Shown here one piece after another: positions 1 through 8,092 of a DNA stretch of 51,070 bases (position 1 is the stretch's first letter; the number at the start of each line of letters is the position of its first letter). The notes below the pieces were generated by a model. That model ran no database searches. It had not been told where the DNA came from and saw only the letters and a program-made list of their open reading frames with translations. The stretch covers positions 1 to 51,070 of IMG/VR virus record IMGVR_UViG_3300005096_000013, one strand, 5' to 3'. Source of the stretch: a virus. Position numbers and translations under genes: made by a program.

Positions 1-448
1 ATCGTCAAAACTCCAGATAATTCTCCACATTTTACCGATTTTTAACCCTGATTTTGCTGTCCGGTCTAATCATTATCTCACCGTAATACTTATCCCCACA
101 ACCACCAGCGCCACCATATACCCAGTCGCCGCCCATACAATCCGAACCGGTTCTTACCTTTTTCCGTCCGTACCTCTATTACTCCGGGCCTCCACGCCCC
201 CGCCGCCAACAACGCAGATGATGAAACCCCCCGGAGAAAATCGTGTTGAGTTGGGGAAACACCTCTCTCGTACCACAAAAGCAAGGCCAAAAATCTCAAT
301 CCGGCGCACACCCCCAAAAAAATAAAAAAGTACAGCCCAAAAACTAAACCCCCCAAATTACCCAAACCCCCACTTTAACATACCCTACCAAATTGCTAGG
401 CGAAAAAAACCCCTCTCACGCCCCAAAAATGGACCTCCTTACAGAAAT

Positions 449-550
449 ATCTAGAGAGGTGTACCCCCTACCCCCCCTAGTGTAGCTTGCTAAATTATTA
501 TAAAAGACTATACCAATCCCGGCTCGGCCATACCCATACCCTCTCTAGAT
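449..550. repeat. 11-bp perfect inverted repeat (ATCTAGAGAGG / CCTCTCTAGAT)
   Basis: The arm ATCTAGAGAGG at 449-459 is the exact reverse complement of CCTCTCTAGAT at 540-550. The 80-bp interval contains a C-rich stretch and an AT-rich patch (about 491-515). It could be a paired protein-binding site or a long-range stem in a transcript. Confidence 0.5.
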
Positions 551-600
551 AAAGCTGTAACGACCCCCCTTAAAGTACCCAAAAACGCGGATTCGGCCTG

Positions 601-823
601 TTTGGACCAAATTTTCAACCCCAAAAATCGCCAAAAAAGCGTGCGCCGGATGCAAAAATGACTGTACCAATTTTTAAGTGGCCCGGCTACAACAACTTAC
701 AACCCAAAAAAGAAGCCCGGAGTGAAAAATCTTGGTCAAATTGGTCCAAACCAAGTAATTCTCACTCCGGGCTCCATCCTTTTTCATCTACCGCCTATTT
801 GACGGCTATTTGATTGGACCAAA
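601..823. promoter_or_regulatory. Three near-palindromic TTGGWCCAA sites
   Basis: TTTGGACCAAA at 601-611, ATTGGTCCAAA at 740-750 and ATTGGACCAAA at 813-823 share the core TTGG-W-CCAA, a 9-bp palindrome. Three copies in about 220 bp of non-coding DNA look like operator sites for a dimeric regulator upstream of the leftward AAA+ gene or the divergent region. Function is inferred. Confidence 0.4.
712..775. repeat. Inverted pair of the dispersed 14-bp repeat, with an inner stem
   Basis: GAAGCCCGGAGTGA (712-725, one mismatch) faces TCACTCCGGGCTCC (762-775). Between them CTTGGT (731-736) and ACCAAG (750-755) can also pair. The whole 64-bp unit can therefore extrude as a two-step cruciform or fold as a hairpin; this is the only place where two copies face each other so closely. 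Confidence 0.6.
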
Positions 824-843
824 CCCGACGCCCAGCAATAGAT

Positions 844-889
844 TCACTCCGGGCTCCATCATTATGGCATTGGATTCACTCCGGGCTCC
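844..889 (+). repeat. Two direct copies of the 14-bp repeat
   Basis: Exact copies of TCACTCCGGGCTCC lie at 844-857 and 876-889, start to start 32 bp. The second one supplies the last codons (Ser-Pro-Glu) and the TGA stop of the leftward AAA+ gene. Confidence 0.85.
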
Positions 890-2051
890 TTAATAAGTTC
901 ATGATTTCCCCCGTTCCGTTGTTCAACCAGTATCGATACCCGTTAGAAATGGGACTCAACTCCGATTTGACCATCTTCAGCAACTCTAAATCTTCCATCC
1001 AACGCTGAAAGGCCGAACTTTTAACTCCTAATGCTTCCTGCAACTGCTTCTTCGTCACCTTGCCGCTTGGTCCATTACCCCCTCTGGCTTCCATCTCGTC
1101 CAAGCAGCCCAATATATGGCTTCGTATGGATGGAATCGAGTCCATCCCTACTTTCACAACCATCCGGACTATATCCTCCGTCACCCGGCTTTGTTCACGA
1201 ACCACCGTCAGGCTCTGCGTGAGGAGCACCAACTGTTTTATCAGCCTCGTAGGTATCTCAGGTTGTGGTAGGTACATCACATCTCTTGTGAACCGTTCCC
1301 GGGAGACCGCTCCCCGGCCCGTGCTGATGAACAGGGCCAACTTTTTTAGTACATCCATTACCTTCTCCGGTATCTTGACTTCCCGAATCTCCAGTTCCAA
1401 GAGTTTGTGGGCAGCCGCCCTCAGTTCCTCTTTCAGATTGCTTTCGTGGTTGCATGCCTCATGAGCTTTCGCCATCCTCAGGAGGATTTCCTCTTGGCTG
1501 GGGTCTGGCATCCGGTAATAGAGAAATCTCTCTCCAAGGTCCGATAACAAGAGTCGATGGTTCTCAATGGCTTTGGTCACTGCGGCAATCAGTCCGAACT
1601 TTGAGGTGTAGGAAATGTCTCGGCCACTTCCGAAGCTGGCACTGATTGTTCCGTCATATGCACTGCGGAGTTGGCCAAGCACCTCCCGGACCTCATCACT
1701 ACGTTTGGATAGCATTTGAGTGAAGTCCTTTATTATCAACACTTTACCGTGCAACTTCGGGGCTAGGCTGGGGTCCTCTTTGCCCTGTGCCAACTCCTCT
1801 GCTGACATCTCCTTACCACTGACCAACGCATGGGAGGTGAGGCTGTCTCGAATATAGACTTCCGGGTGGCCGTCCGTGCTTACTGCTATTTCGGTCTTGC
1901 CCGACGATGGGGGTCCTACAAGAAAAACCCATAAGGGGATGCTGTCGTATCTGTTGGCTAAGATGGTGCCGAAGATGAAGTCGATGTATTCCCAGTTGGA
2001 GGATACTAGCCATTTCTTAGCACACTTCTTGTAGTCATCGAGTCGGGTCAT
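876..2051 (-). CDS. AAA+ family P-loop ATPase
   Basis: A 391-residue ATPase, likely acting on DNA in replication or transcription control. A Walker A motif GPPSSGKT is near residues 46-53, a Walker-B-like stretch LIIKDFTQ near 104-111, and an arginine-rich GERFLYYRMPDP segment near residue 180 fits the second half of an AAA+ module. The last 70 residues (KKQLQEALGVKSSAFQRWMEDLE) resemble a winged-helix DNA-binding domain. I chose the ATG at 2051 because GGAG lies eight bases upstream; a GTG at 2063 is possible. The end is unusual: the final Ser-Pro-Glu-stop is encoded by a copy of the dispersed repeat. It is transcribed away from the structural genes, next to the leader. A helicase or helicase loader is plausible but not shown. 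Confidence 0.75.
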   Translation of the reverse strand: MTRLDDYKKCAKKWLVSSNWEYIDFIFGTILANRYDSIPLWVFLVGPPSSGKTEIAVSTDGHPEVYIRDSLTSHALVSGKEMSAEELAQGKEDPSLAPKLHGKVLIIKDFTQMLSKRSDEVREVLGQLRSAYDGTISASFGSGRDISYTSKFGLIAAVTKAIENHRLLLSDLGERFLYYRMPDPSQEEILLRMAKAHEACNHESNLKEELRAAAHKLLELEIREVKIPEKVMDVLKKLALFISTGRGAVSRERFTRDVMYLPQPEIPTRLIKQLVLLTQSLTVVREQSRVTEDIVRMVVKVGMDSIPSIRSHILGCLDEMEARGGNGPSGKVTKKQLQEALGVKSSAFQRWMEDLELLKMVKSELSPISNGYRYWLNNGTGEIMNLLRSPE

Positions 2052-2175
2052 GGGCTGCTCCACAGATTGAGGAAAGCCCGGCAGGGCAGAGAGGGAGAGG
2101 GTACGGTTGTGGAGTTGCCCCCTCTGTAAGTCCCCGCCGGACAGACCTTTAGCTTCTTTGCAGGAGAGGAATAAA

Positions 2176-2189
2176 TCACTCCGGGCTCC
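2176..2189 (+). repeat. 14-bp repeat copy upstream of the late promoter
   Basis: An exact TCACTCCGGGCTCC lies in the divergent gap between the AAA+ gene and the rightward block. It ends ten bases before the predicted -35 element, a position where a bound protein could affect the promoter. Confidence 0.85.
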
Positions 2190-2199
2190 ATTTTATGCT

Positions 2200-2228
2200 T
2201 TGATTGTGTAACCGTACCGTCGTATAGT
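2200..2228 (+). promoter_or_regulatory. Sigma70-like promoter for the rightward late block
   Basis: TTGATT (2200-2205) and TATAGT (2223-2228) are separated by exactly 17 bases in the 273-bp divergent gap, about 95 bases ahead of the first rightward gene. This is the best promoter match upstream of the packaging and structural genes. Confidence 0.55.
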
Positions 2229-2324
2229 GTAGGGAATTTGGGTTCGGCTGTAAAGCATTTTTGTTTTTTTGTTGCGTATTTTCCTCTTGTGTGTTTTAAT
2301 TGTAGTGGGAAATGGAGGTTACAT

Positions 2325-2765
2325 ATGGCTAAACGAGGCCCGGACAGGCTGGAGGAAGCTCTCGCAAAGGGTGCTTCCAAGGATACTTCTATACCTAGAA
2401 TCTTTAGCGCGTTGGGTTCTGAGGCAGAATCCCCCGACCCTCCTATTATAGCACCTACTGTCGGGAAGGGGGCTTTGCCTAAGAGGGCTCATATTGGTGA
2501 TTTAGTCCTTTTGGAATTGCGGGCTGTAGCTACTCTTTTTCGGATGAAACCTTTCCAAGTCAAGAGGTTTCTTCTTTCTCATGATGTCCCCTTGTTGAAG
2601 ATAGGGAAACGGCTCTGGGTCAATGAAAAGACTCTGGAGAAGGCTCTTTCTCTTTTGAGTGATTTAGGGGCTCAAGGTATAGGGGTAGAATACGAAAGGC
2701 AATTGCCTCAGGAGGAGTCCGAAGAAGATAGGAGGTATAAGAAGAAACGGAGGGAGTATTGGTAA
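2325..2765 (+). CDS. Helix-turn-helix protein, possible small terminase or regulator
   Basis: A 146-residue protein that opens the rightward block. The ATG at 2325 follows GGAGG by about eight bases, so the longer frame from 2238 is not used. Residues about 60-110 (LRAVATLFRMKPFQVKRF ... IGKRLWVNEKTLEKAL) look like a MerR/excisionase-type helix-turn-helix that binds DNA. The tail is highly charged (EESEEDRRYKKKRRE). It overlaps the next gene by seven bases. Position ahead of the large terminase suits a small terminase subunit or a late transcription factor; sequence alone does not decide between them. Confidence 0.6.
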   Translation: MAKRGPDRLEEALAKGASKDTSIPRIFSALGSEAESPDPPIIAPTVGKGALPKRAHIGDLVLLELRAVATLFRMKPFQVKRFLLSHDVPLLKIGKRLWVNEKTLEKALSLLSDLGAQGIGVEYERQLPQEESEEDRRYKKKRREYW

Positions 2766-3343
2766 AGAAGCAAATAGAAGATACTCAATTGGTAGAAATG
2801 AAGGAGGATGCTGGGGACCTTCTATCTGAGACTGTGGAGGATGTCTTTGCGGGCAGGCCCTTAACTTCTCGTGAGATAAAAGATGTTAAGGGTCTTTTGT
2901 CTTTTCAGAATCCTTTGGCGATTGGGCGGGCTCTCCGGGACCAGGGTTTCAGTTTGGACTTTTTGTTCCGGGAACTCTTTGTCTTGTATTTGGAGAGTGA
3001 GGAAATAGCTCAGAAGTTGAAGATATTGAAAATGATGGGGAGTTGGGCGAAGGATTCGGCGGCAGATTTGGTACGTCAAATGTTGAGTAGGCAATTGGTA
3101 GCTTCAGGTAGCCGTGATGGGGAAGCTCCTCCGGAGGAAGTGCGTGTGTTGGGTACTGGTGATTTGGGGGTGCCGGGAGTTCTAAATAAATTTATGGGTA
3201 CGGAACCTACGGATGACGTAGATTCCGAGGAAGGAAAGGATTCAGATGGGAAAGAAAATGAAGAAGAAAAGAAAGAAGAAGACGTTGGAGACGCCGAAGT
3301 CAGTCTTACCGGAAGTGTCCATTTCCCCCCCGAACATAATTGA
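2759..3343 (+). CDS. Acidic-tailed packaging-module protein, unknown function
   Basis: A 194-residue protein starting at TTG (2759) behind a GGAGGGAG ribosome binding site inside the end of the previous gene. The first 110 residues are predicted helical (SREIKDVKGLLSFQNPL..., SEEIAQKLKILKMMGSWAKD); the last 45 are a low-complexity acidic/lysine tail (EEGKDSDGKENEEEKKEED). I do not recognise the family. A second small terminase candidate is reasonable from position. Its last 98 bases are shared with the next gene in another frame, across an A-rich stretch, so a programmed frameshift joining the two frames is also possible. Confidence 0.55.
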   Translation: MVKKQIEDTQLVEMKEDAGDLLSETVEDVFAGRPLTSREIKDVKGLLSFQNPLAIGRALRDQGFSLDFLFRELFVLYLESEEIAQKLKILKMMGSWAKDSAADLVRQMLSRQLVASGSRDGEAPPEEVRVLGTGDLGVPGVLNKFMGTEPTDDVDSEEGKDSDGKENEEEKKEEDVGDAEVSLTGSVHFPPEHN

Positions 3344-3884
3344 GTCTGACGGTATTGAATTTGTAGATGAGCCTCTACCTGTAGATGATTGTGCTCCTGT
3401 GGGAGAGATTGAGGGGGATGAGGGTATAGAGCATGTAGATGGGGAGGATTTGATTCAGGAAGAAGCCTTGGTTGATGCTCGGAGAGATGAGTTGGATGCC
3501 TCTGAAGTTTCTGGCAAAGCCTTAAGAACTTTCCAAGTGGAGAGGTATGAGGAGGAATTGGCACAGCAGGATATTCCTAAAAAACTTCTGGGCTACATAC
3601 ACATCACAGCGGCGTATTATGTGTTGGGTAAAGTTTTTGGGGCCTCACGGGCGGTTCCTGTTTATACTCTGTGGAATACAGGTTTGAACAGCGACGAGTT
3701 AGCTGCGGCTATGGTTTCTTTGGCACGTCAGCCAAAGTTTTACGTTAACTGGCTTCCTGCTCTCCGTCGTTTTTACCCCGACGGTATCGAAGTTTCACGT
3801 TCGGCGGTTGCTATTCTCCTTCTTCAGTTGGCATGCTTCGAGATTATGAGGAGCCCCGGTGTCAAAGCAGTTTCAGACAAATAA
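3246..3884 (+). CDS. Unknown protein between small and large terminase genes
   Basis: A 212-residue frame starting at ATG 3246 with AGGAAAGGA about ten bases upstream. It begins with a lysine-rich run (MGKKMKKKRKKK), then an acidic region, then a more ordered C-terminal half (KKLLGYIHITAAYYVLGKV, WLPALRRFYPDGIEVS). It overlaps the previous gene by 98 bases in a +1 frame and the large terminase start by 26 bases. Either it is separately initiated or it is the downstream part of a frameshift product. No family is recognised; its place suggests a role in DNA packaging. Confidence 0.55.
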   Translation: MGKKMKKKRKKKTLETPKSVLPEVSISPPNIIESDGIEFVDEPLPVDDCAPVGEIEGDEGIEHVDGEDLIQEEALVDARRDELDASEVSGKALRTFQVERYEEELAQQDIPKKLLGYIHITAAYYVLGKVFGASRAVPVYTLWNTGLNSDELAAAMVSLARQPKFYVNWLPALRRFYPDGIEVSRSAVAILLLQLACFEIMRSPGVKAVSDK

Positions 3885-5784
3885 TAAATATTTTCCCCTA
3901 CCTGCGGATTATCCACAGTTAACTAAGGAAGGTAAGAGACAAGCTAGGGTGGCGGTTGTCAGTGACTTTCGCACTCCTCAATCAGCGACTTTGGCTTGGT
4001 TCTATTTCCGTAAGTGGTATTTAGCACCTTCTACTTCTTTCCATAAATCTTTTATTGCCAGTCCTCCTTTTCACTACCAGATATGGCATGACTTAGTGGC
4101 TTACGACTACAATGTCTTGGCTGCTCCCCGTGGTTCAGCTAAGAGTACAGTTGTAGGGACCGAGATGCCTTTGATGATTCTTTGTACAAGACCTCATTCA
4201 ACTACAACGCTCTGTTTAGCTACTGATGCAATGGTAAGGGAGCGGTTCGACCTTATCATGGAGCAGATAGCTTCCAACAAATTTATTGAGGCCGACTTTG
4301 GAACTTTGAAGACTGGTAGAAATAAAGGAGTTTGGAGTAATCACTATCTGCGGTTGGCTAATGGAGCGAAACTTAAGGGCTTTGGTGTAGGAGGGAGAAA
4401 GAGAGGGGCTAGGCCGGACCTCTTTATTTTGGATGACCCGGAGTTTGACGCAGCTAGCCCTGAGACTATGGGTAAAATCCGAGGTGAGTTTAGTCAGATG
4501 ATGTTCCAAGTCATTCTTCCTATGCTGGAAGAAGGTTCCAAGTTGTTCTGGATTGGAACTATGATTAACCGCCGGACGCTTATCTATTCGGCTTTCTACG
4601 GAGAGGACCCTCGTTTCAAGTATTGGAACAGGCGTATTCTTGCTGCCGGGGCCCGGAACGGTGATGGATTCACTAAGCTGTTGTGGCCTGAAAAATGGAG
4701 TGAGAAGTTTTTGTTACGGAGGCAGGGGGAGATGGGCTCGGCGGCTTTTTCTGCCGAATACCTTAATGACCCTGTTTCTGAGCAATCTAGATTGTTCTAT
4801 ATTGACCGAACTAAGAACCAATATCTTATCGAAGGTAAGGTTCCCCACTACCCCTTTGACGATACCGAGTCAAAAATTATAGCTTTCAAGTATGGAAAGC
4901 TAAAAGAGGATGGGGGAGAGGTGGTACAAAACGGAGTCCCTCGTAAGTGGGGGTCTATAAGTGTTAACGAGCCTTATGCCCGGTGGCTTAGAAGTCTTTA
5001 CCGTGTCATTCTGGTTGATTATGCAAAATCAGTGACCCCTACTAGTGATTCTAGTGCTGTGATAACTGTAGGTTTTGATGTTGATAACGTTATGTGGGTA
5101 TTGGATGCTTGGGTTGGGAAACAGATAGGCGATGCTCTCATCAATACCATTATGAAGTACGGGTTAAAATGGTTGCCTCATGCAGTGTGCCCTGAAGCTG
5201 TAACGATTCAAAGGCAAATGGCAGAGAATGCAGCGGCGGCTATCTACGGGCAGGCGGGAGCTACGGGCTGGGTACCTAGAGTACTTCCCCCTAAGTACCC
5301 TTCAAATATGCCCAAGGCCGACAGGATTATCTTCGCTCTTGAGCGGCGATTAAGGCGGGGAAACTTGAAGTTGCCTATCAACCCGGAGAACAATGGAGAA
5401 CTCTACGATAATGTCTCCTGTAACTCCCTGCGGATTTTAGAAAATCAGATGCAGGATTTTACCCCCGACTTGGCTCTCCTGCCTCACGACGATGCTATTG
5501 ATTGTCTCTCCATTGCAGGTTTTATCAGTTACCGTCGGGGGGTTCCTTTAGAAGACGATGAGAAAGTAGAGACCGCCAAAGAACTTATCCTAAAGGGTGA
5601 GTTGTATTGGCCGGGGACAGGTCTCCCTCTTATCGACGCAATACCTACTCAACAGCTTACAGAAGAAATACTTGCAATTTTAGAGGAAAGGGTATATAGG
5701 AGACTAAGAATGTCCCAGTTTAATAGAGGAAGGATGCCTACAGCTTTTGACAGGCAACGACATACCCTTATGAGAGGACTCTAG
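3859..5784 (+). CDS. terL: Large terminase subunit (DNA-packaging ATPase/nuclease)
   Basis: A 641-residue motor protein that cuts and pumps phage DNA into the prohead. The ATPase domain shows Walker A APRGSAKST at residues 89-97 and Walker B LFILDDPE at 188-195. The C-terminal RNase H-like nuclease domain is marked by ILVDYAKSVTPTSDSSAV (first catalytic Asp) and LLPHDDAIDCL (later Asp pair). Length is typical or slightly long for a terminase. The start is GTG at 3859 behind AGGAG. It is followed three bases later by a small membrane protein and then the portal, its partner in packaging. No dispersed 14-bp repeat lies in this gene. Confidence 0.95.
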   Translation: MSKQFQTNNKYFPLPADYPQLTKEGKRQARVAVVSDFRTPQSATLAWFYFRKWYLAPSTSFHKSFIASPPFHYQIWHDLVAYDYNVLAAPRGSAKSTVVGTEMPLMILCTRPHSTTTLCLATDAMVRERFDLIMEQIASNKFIEADFGTLKTGRNKGVWSNHYLRLANGAKLKGFGVGGRKRGARPDLFILDDPEFDAASPETMGKIRGEFSQMMFQVILPMLEEGSKLFWIGTMINRRTLIYSAFYGEDPRFKYWNRRILAAGARNGDGFTKLLWPEKWSEKFLLRRQGEMGSAAFSAEYLNDPVSEQSRLFYIDRTKNQYLIEGKVPHYPFDDTESKIIAFKYGKLKEDGGEVVQNGVPRKWGSISVNEPYARWLRSLYRVILVDYAKSVTPTSDSSAVITVGFDVDNVMWVLDAWVGKQIGDALINTIMKYGLKWLPHAVCPEAVTIQRQMAENAAAAIYGQAGATGWVPRVLPPKYPSNMPKADRIIFALERRLRRGNLKLPINPENNGELYDNVSCNSLRILENQMQDFTPDLALLPHDDAIDCLSIAGFISYRRGVPLEDDEKVETAKELILKGELYWPGTGLPLIDAIPTQQLTEEILAILEERVYRRLRMSQFNRGRMPTAFDRQRHTLMRGL

Positions 5785-5786
5785 AG

Positions 5787-6071
5787 ATGGAAAGCATGGT
5801 CATGTATTTGTTTGCTAGTTGGATTTTTACTTCGTTGGTGTTGTGTTTCATCCACTGGAGACTACTTGTCTTGTTTGCACAGATACTACATATTGTATTC
5901 CCTGTCCTTAAACCTGTAAGGAAACCTCCAATTGTGTCTCCTGCGAAGTCTCCTAGCAACATAAAGGATTTGCTGGAAAAAATGCGTCCTGAAGCTATCA
6001 GGCCGATTCATGCAACCCCAAAGAAATCTTCGGAAGCTCCCGAAAAGTTGACTATAAAATATGGTGGTTGA
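5787..6071 (+). CDS. Small membrane protein between terminase and portal
   Basis: A 94-residue protein with a long N-terminal hydrophobic stretch (residues about 5-40, MVMYLFASWIFTSLVLCFIH then LLVLFAQILHIVFPVL) that could form one or two membrane spans, and a basic proline-rich cytoplasmic-looking tail. ATG 5787 follows GAGAGGACT. A holin-like role is conceivable but nothing specific shows it; I do not recognise the family. Confidence 0.55.
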   Translation: MESMVMYLFASWIFTSLVLCFIHWRLLVLFAQILHIVFPVLKPVRKPPIVSPAKSPSNIKDLLEKMRPEAIRPIHATPKKSSEAPEKLTIKYGG

Positions 6072-6089
6072 TTCTAGAAAGGGAAGATT

Positions 6090-8066
6090 ATGGCTGTTGA
6101 GCTTAGATTTCCAAAGAAAGAGGACGACCTCGTCGCGACTGTTTCCCGTATGCTCACGGACGGAGAGATTGCCAGGAAAAGAGAAAAGATTAAATGGATT
6201 CTTACTTCCCTGTATCTCCAAGGTACTCGTAATTATGAGAACGTGAATTGGGCTCAAGGGACTGTAACGGTCAACTATACGGGAATGGCAACGGATGAGT
6301 TGAATTTCCGTTATGAGGGGATTCTGGAGGTTTTTCAGACGGAACTGGGGCGGATGAGTCAGTTAGACATAACTCCAGTAGTCAAGAGTAAAGGACAGGG
6401 GTTGGATGACTTACAACATGCCAGCACTGCCCAGATAGTCCTCAACCACCAGATGAGTTCAGAGAGGGTGGAGGACCTTAAACAGCAGGCAATGCCGGTA
6501 TTTCTGAAGACCGGTACGCTTATACTTGGTGTGTTTGACAGTCCGGTGGCTGGTCCTCACGTGGAGTTGATACCTTCTTGGGAACTTTCTTCTATCCCTG
6601 CCTATCCTGTCATGGCCTCACAGGCTGATGGATATATTCGCACGAGATGGTTAACTGAAGAATGGTTGAAGTCCCGGAATTTCAAGATAAGTTCTGGAGA
6701 CAATCTGGAATTTATAGAACTGCCTATAGGTTTGGAGCCTTCAGAGGGTATGACCGGGGCCGGTACTGAAATGCTCAGTTCCTTGAGGGCCAACCAGAGC
6801 AGCCTCAATAAAAAAGAGACCCAAAAATGGTTCAGATTTACAGAGATATGGGAGAGAGATAGAGATACCAATAAATTATTGAGGTACATTGGGGTTGGGG
6901 GCAAAAAGAGATTGATAGATATAGACTATAGCGGGGAGCCTATCCCTATGCCTATCAATATTGCCCACTATATTGACGTGGGTGGTTTCTACGGGCGTGG
7001 GTTGGTGGACCAGAAGATACCCCTAAATAGTGAAATTGAGTTTATGCTCTCCCAGTTGTTCGCCAACGTGGAGAATTTTGACCAGTTTGGCTACCTCTGT
7101 ATATCTTCTCAAATGGGCCTATCCCGTGAGGAAATAATGGAGGCCCGGAGTACTGACAAGGTTTTGATTTACCAGCCTGAAGTGTATGACAGCAACATGC
7201 AGGCCCCCTTCGTCTTACAGCCTAGCAATTCCGGCAAGGCCCCTGTGGATATTGTGAACATAGGTCTGGGGCTTATGCAGGAAGGTTCTTCCCAATCTGC
7301 CCTGTTCCGAGGAGACGCACCGGGGCGGGTGGATAATGCCAGAGGCTTAAGTTTTCTCTACGAGACAGCCAATATACCTCTTTCCAGTCCAACTGAAGCC
7401 TTCTCCTCCTGCATGATTGAGACCTACAAGTCTCTGTTGTGGTTGACTCGCAGCCTGTGGACAGGGGATGAACTGGTAGGCATGACTATGGACGACGACT
7501 TGCTTGTGGGGGTCAAGTATGATGCCCACACTGGGCGGGTAGCCCTGACTCAATCCGCCATTCCCTTACCTGATGAAGTGGATATAAGTATAGGCTCTAA
7601 AACTCCGGTAAGTCCTTCACAGCAGAGGGCTGATTTGATGGACCATTTAGAGAAAGGGCTCATAACTCCCCGTGAATACAGGGTGAAATCAAGGGAATTA
7701 GGGTTGGGCCTACCATTGGGGAATGAGTATGAATGGCAGAGTTACCGCCGGGCTAAATTAGAAAATGTAGTATTGTACGGGAATGGTAAGGTGCCCGGTG
7801 AGGTCGTTTATAGTGATAACGATTTTCATGAGGTGCATCTTGAAGTACTATTACCTTTCATGGCTAGGCCGGAATATTATCTGGCTTCTCCAGAAGTCAG
7901 GGCAGCTTTTGAGGACCACAAGAAGAAACATGAGCAGGGATTGGGGCAGTATCCTGAAGCAATGCCTTATCCCGAAGAAGCAGCAATGGGCGCCATGCCC
8001 GGAGCCGGGATGTCCCCTATGGTTCCTCAAGGGGCACTATCTCAAGGCATGGCTCCTCAAGGTTAA
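6090..8066 (+). CDS. Portal protein
   Basis: A 658-residue protein that would form the dodecameric DNA gate at one capsid vertex and bind the terminase. The call rests on length (600-720 is usual for podovirus-type portals), position between terminase and scaffold, and the general pattern: an N-terminal helical region followed by mixed wing/stem segments (FYGRGLVDQKIPLNSEIE, GLGLMQEGSSQSALFRGDAPGR) and a Met/Pro/Gly-rich tail. ATG 6090 has GGGAAG upstream. The sequence is divergent, so no catalytic motif can confirm it. Confidence 0.8.
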   Translation: MAVELRFPKKEDDLVATVSRMLTDGEIARKREKIKWILTSLYLQGTRNYENVNWAQGTVTVNYTGMATDELNFRYEGILEVFQTELGRMSQLDITPVVKSKGQGLDDLQHASTAQIVLNHQMSSERVEDLKQQAMPVFLKTGTLILGVFDSPVAGPHVELIPSWELSSIPAYPVMASQADGYIRTRWLTEEWLKSRNFKISSGDNLEFIELPIGLEPSEGMTGAGTEMLSSLRANQSSLNKKETQKWFRFTEIWERDRDTNKLLRYIGVGGKKRLIDIDYSGEPIPMPINIAHYIDVGGFYGRGLVDQKIPLNSEIEFMLSQLFANVENFDQFGYLCISSQMGLSREEIMEARSTDKVLIYQPEVYDSNMQAPFVLQPSNSGKAPVDIVNIGLGLMQEGSSQSALFRGDAPGRVDNARGLSFLYETANIPLSSPTEAFSSCMIETYKSLLWLTRSLWTGDELVGMTMDDDLLVGVKYDAHTGRVALTQSAIPLPDEVDISIGSKTPVSPSQQRADLMDHLEKGLITPREYRVKSRELGLGLPLGNEYEWQSYRRAKLENVVLYGNGKVPGEVVYSDNDFHEVHLEVLLPFMARPEYYLASPEVRAAFEDHKKKHEQGLGQYPEAMPYPEEAAMGAMPGAGMSPMVPQGALSQGMAPQG

Positions 8067-8092
8067 GCAATTTCTTTTAAGGAGACCGAAGA

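Larger units (their letters stand above)
1..875. other. C-rich, gene-poor leader region
   Basis: No convincing gene is seen here. The plus strand has many short C tracts (for example around 471-478 and 345-375), so the minus strand carries G runs. The stretch holds an 11-bp inverted repeat (449-459 with 540-550), three TTGGWCCAA-type motifs, and the first copies of the dispersed 14-bp repeat at 712, 762 and 844. A further degenerate copy with one inserted C lies at 181-193. A leftward frame at 90-365 has a TTG start and no ribosome binding site. The region most likely has regulatory or replication functions, but that is inference. Confidence 0.6.

Noticed and set aside
90-365. Leftward 91-residue frame with a hydrophobic start in the leader
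   Set aside because: It begins with TTG, has no ribosome binding site, lies in C-tract-rich DNA that gives Gly/Trp-rich translation, and shows no motif.
3076-3564. Leftward 162-residue frame antisense to the pre-terminase genes
   Set aside because: It is a shadow frame, rich in Pro/His/Ser from acidic codons on the other strand, and has no start signal.
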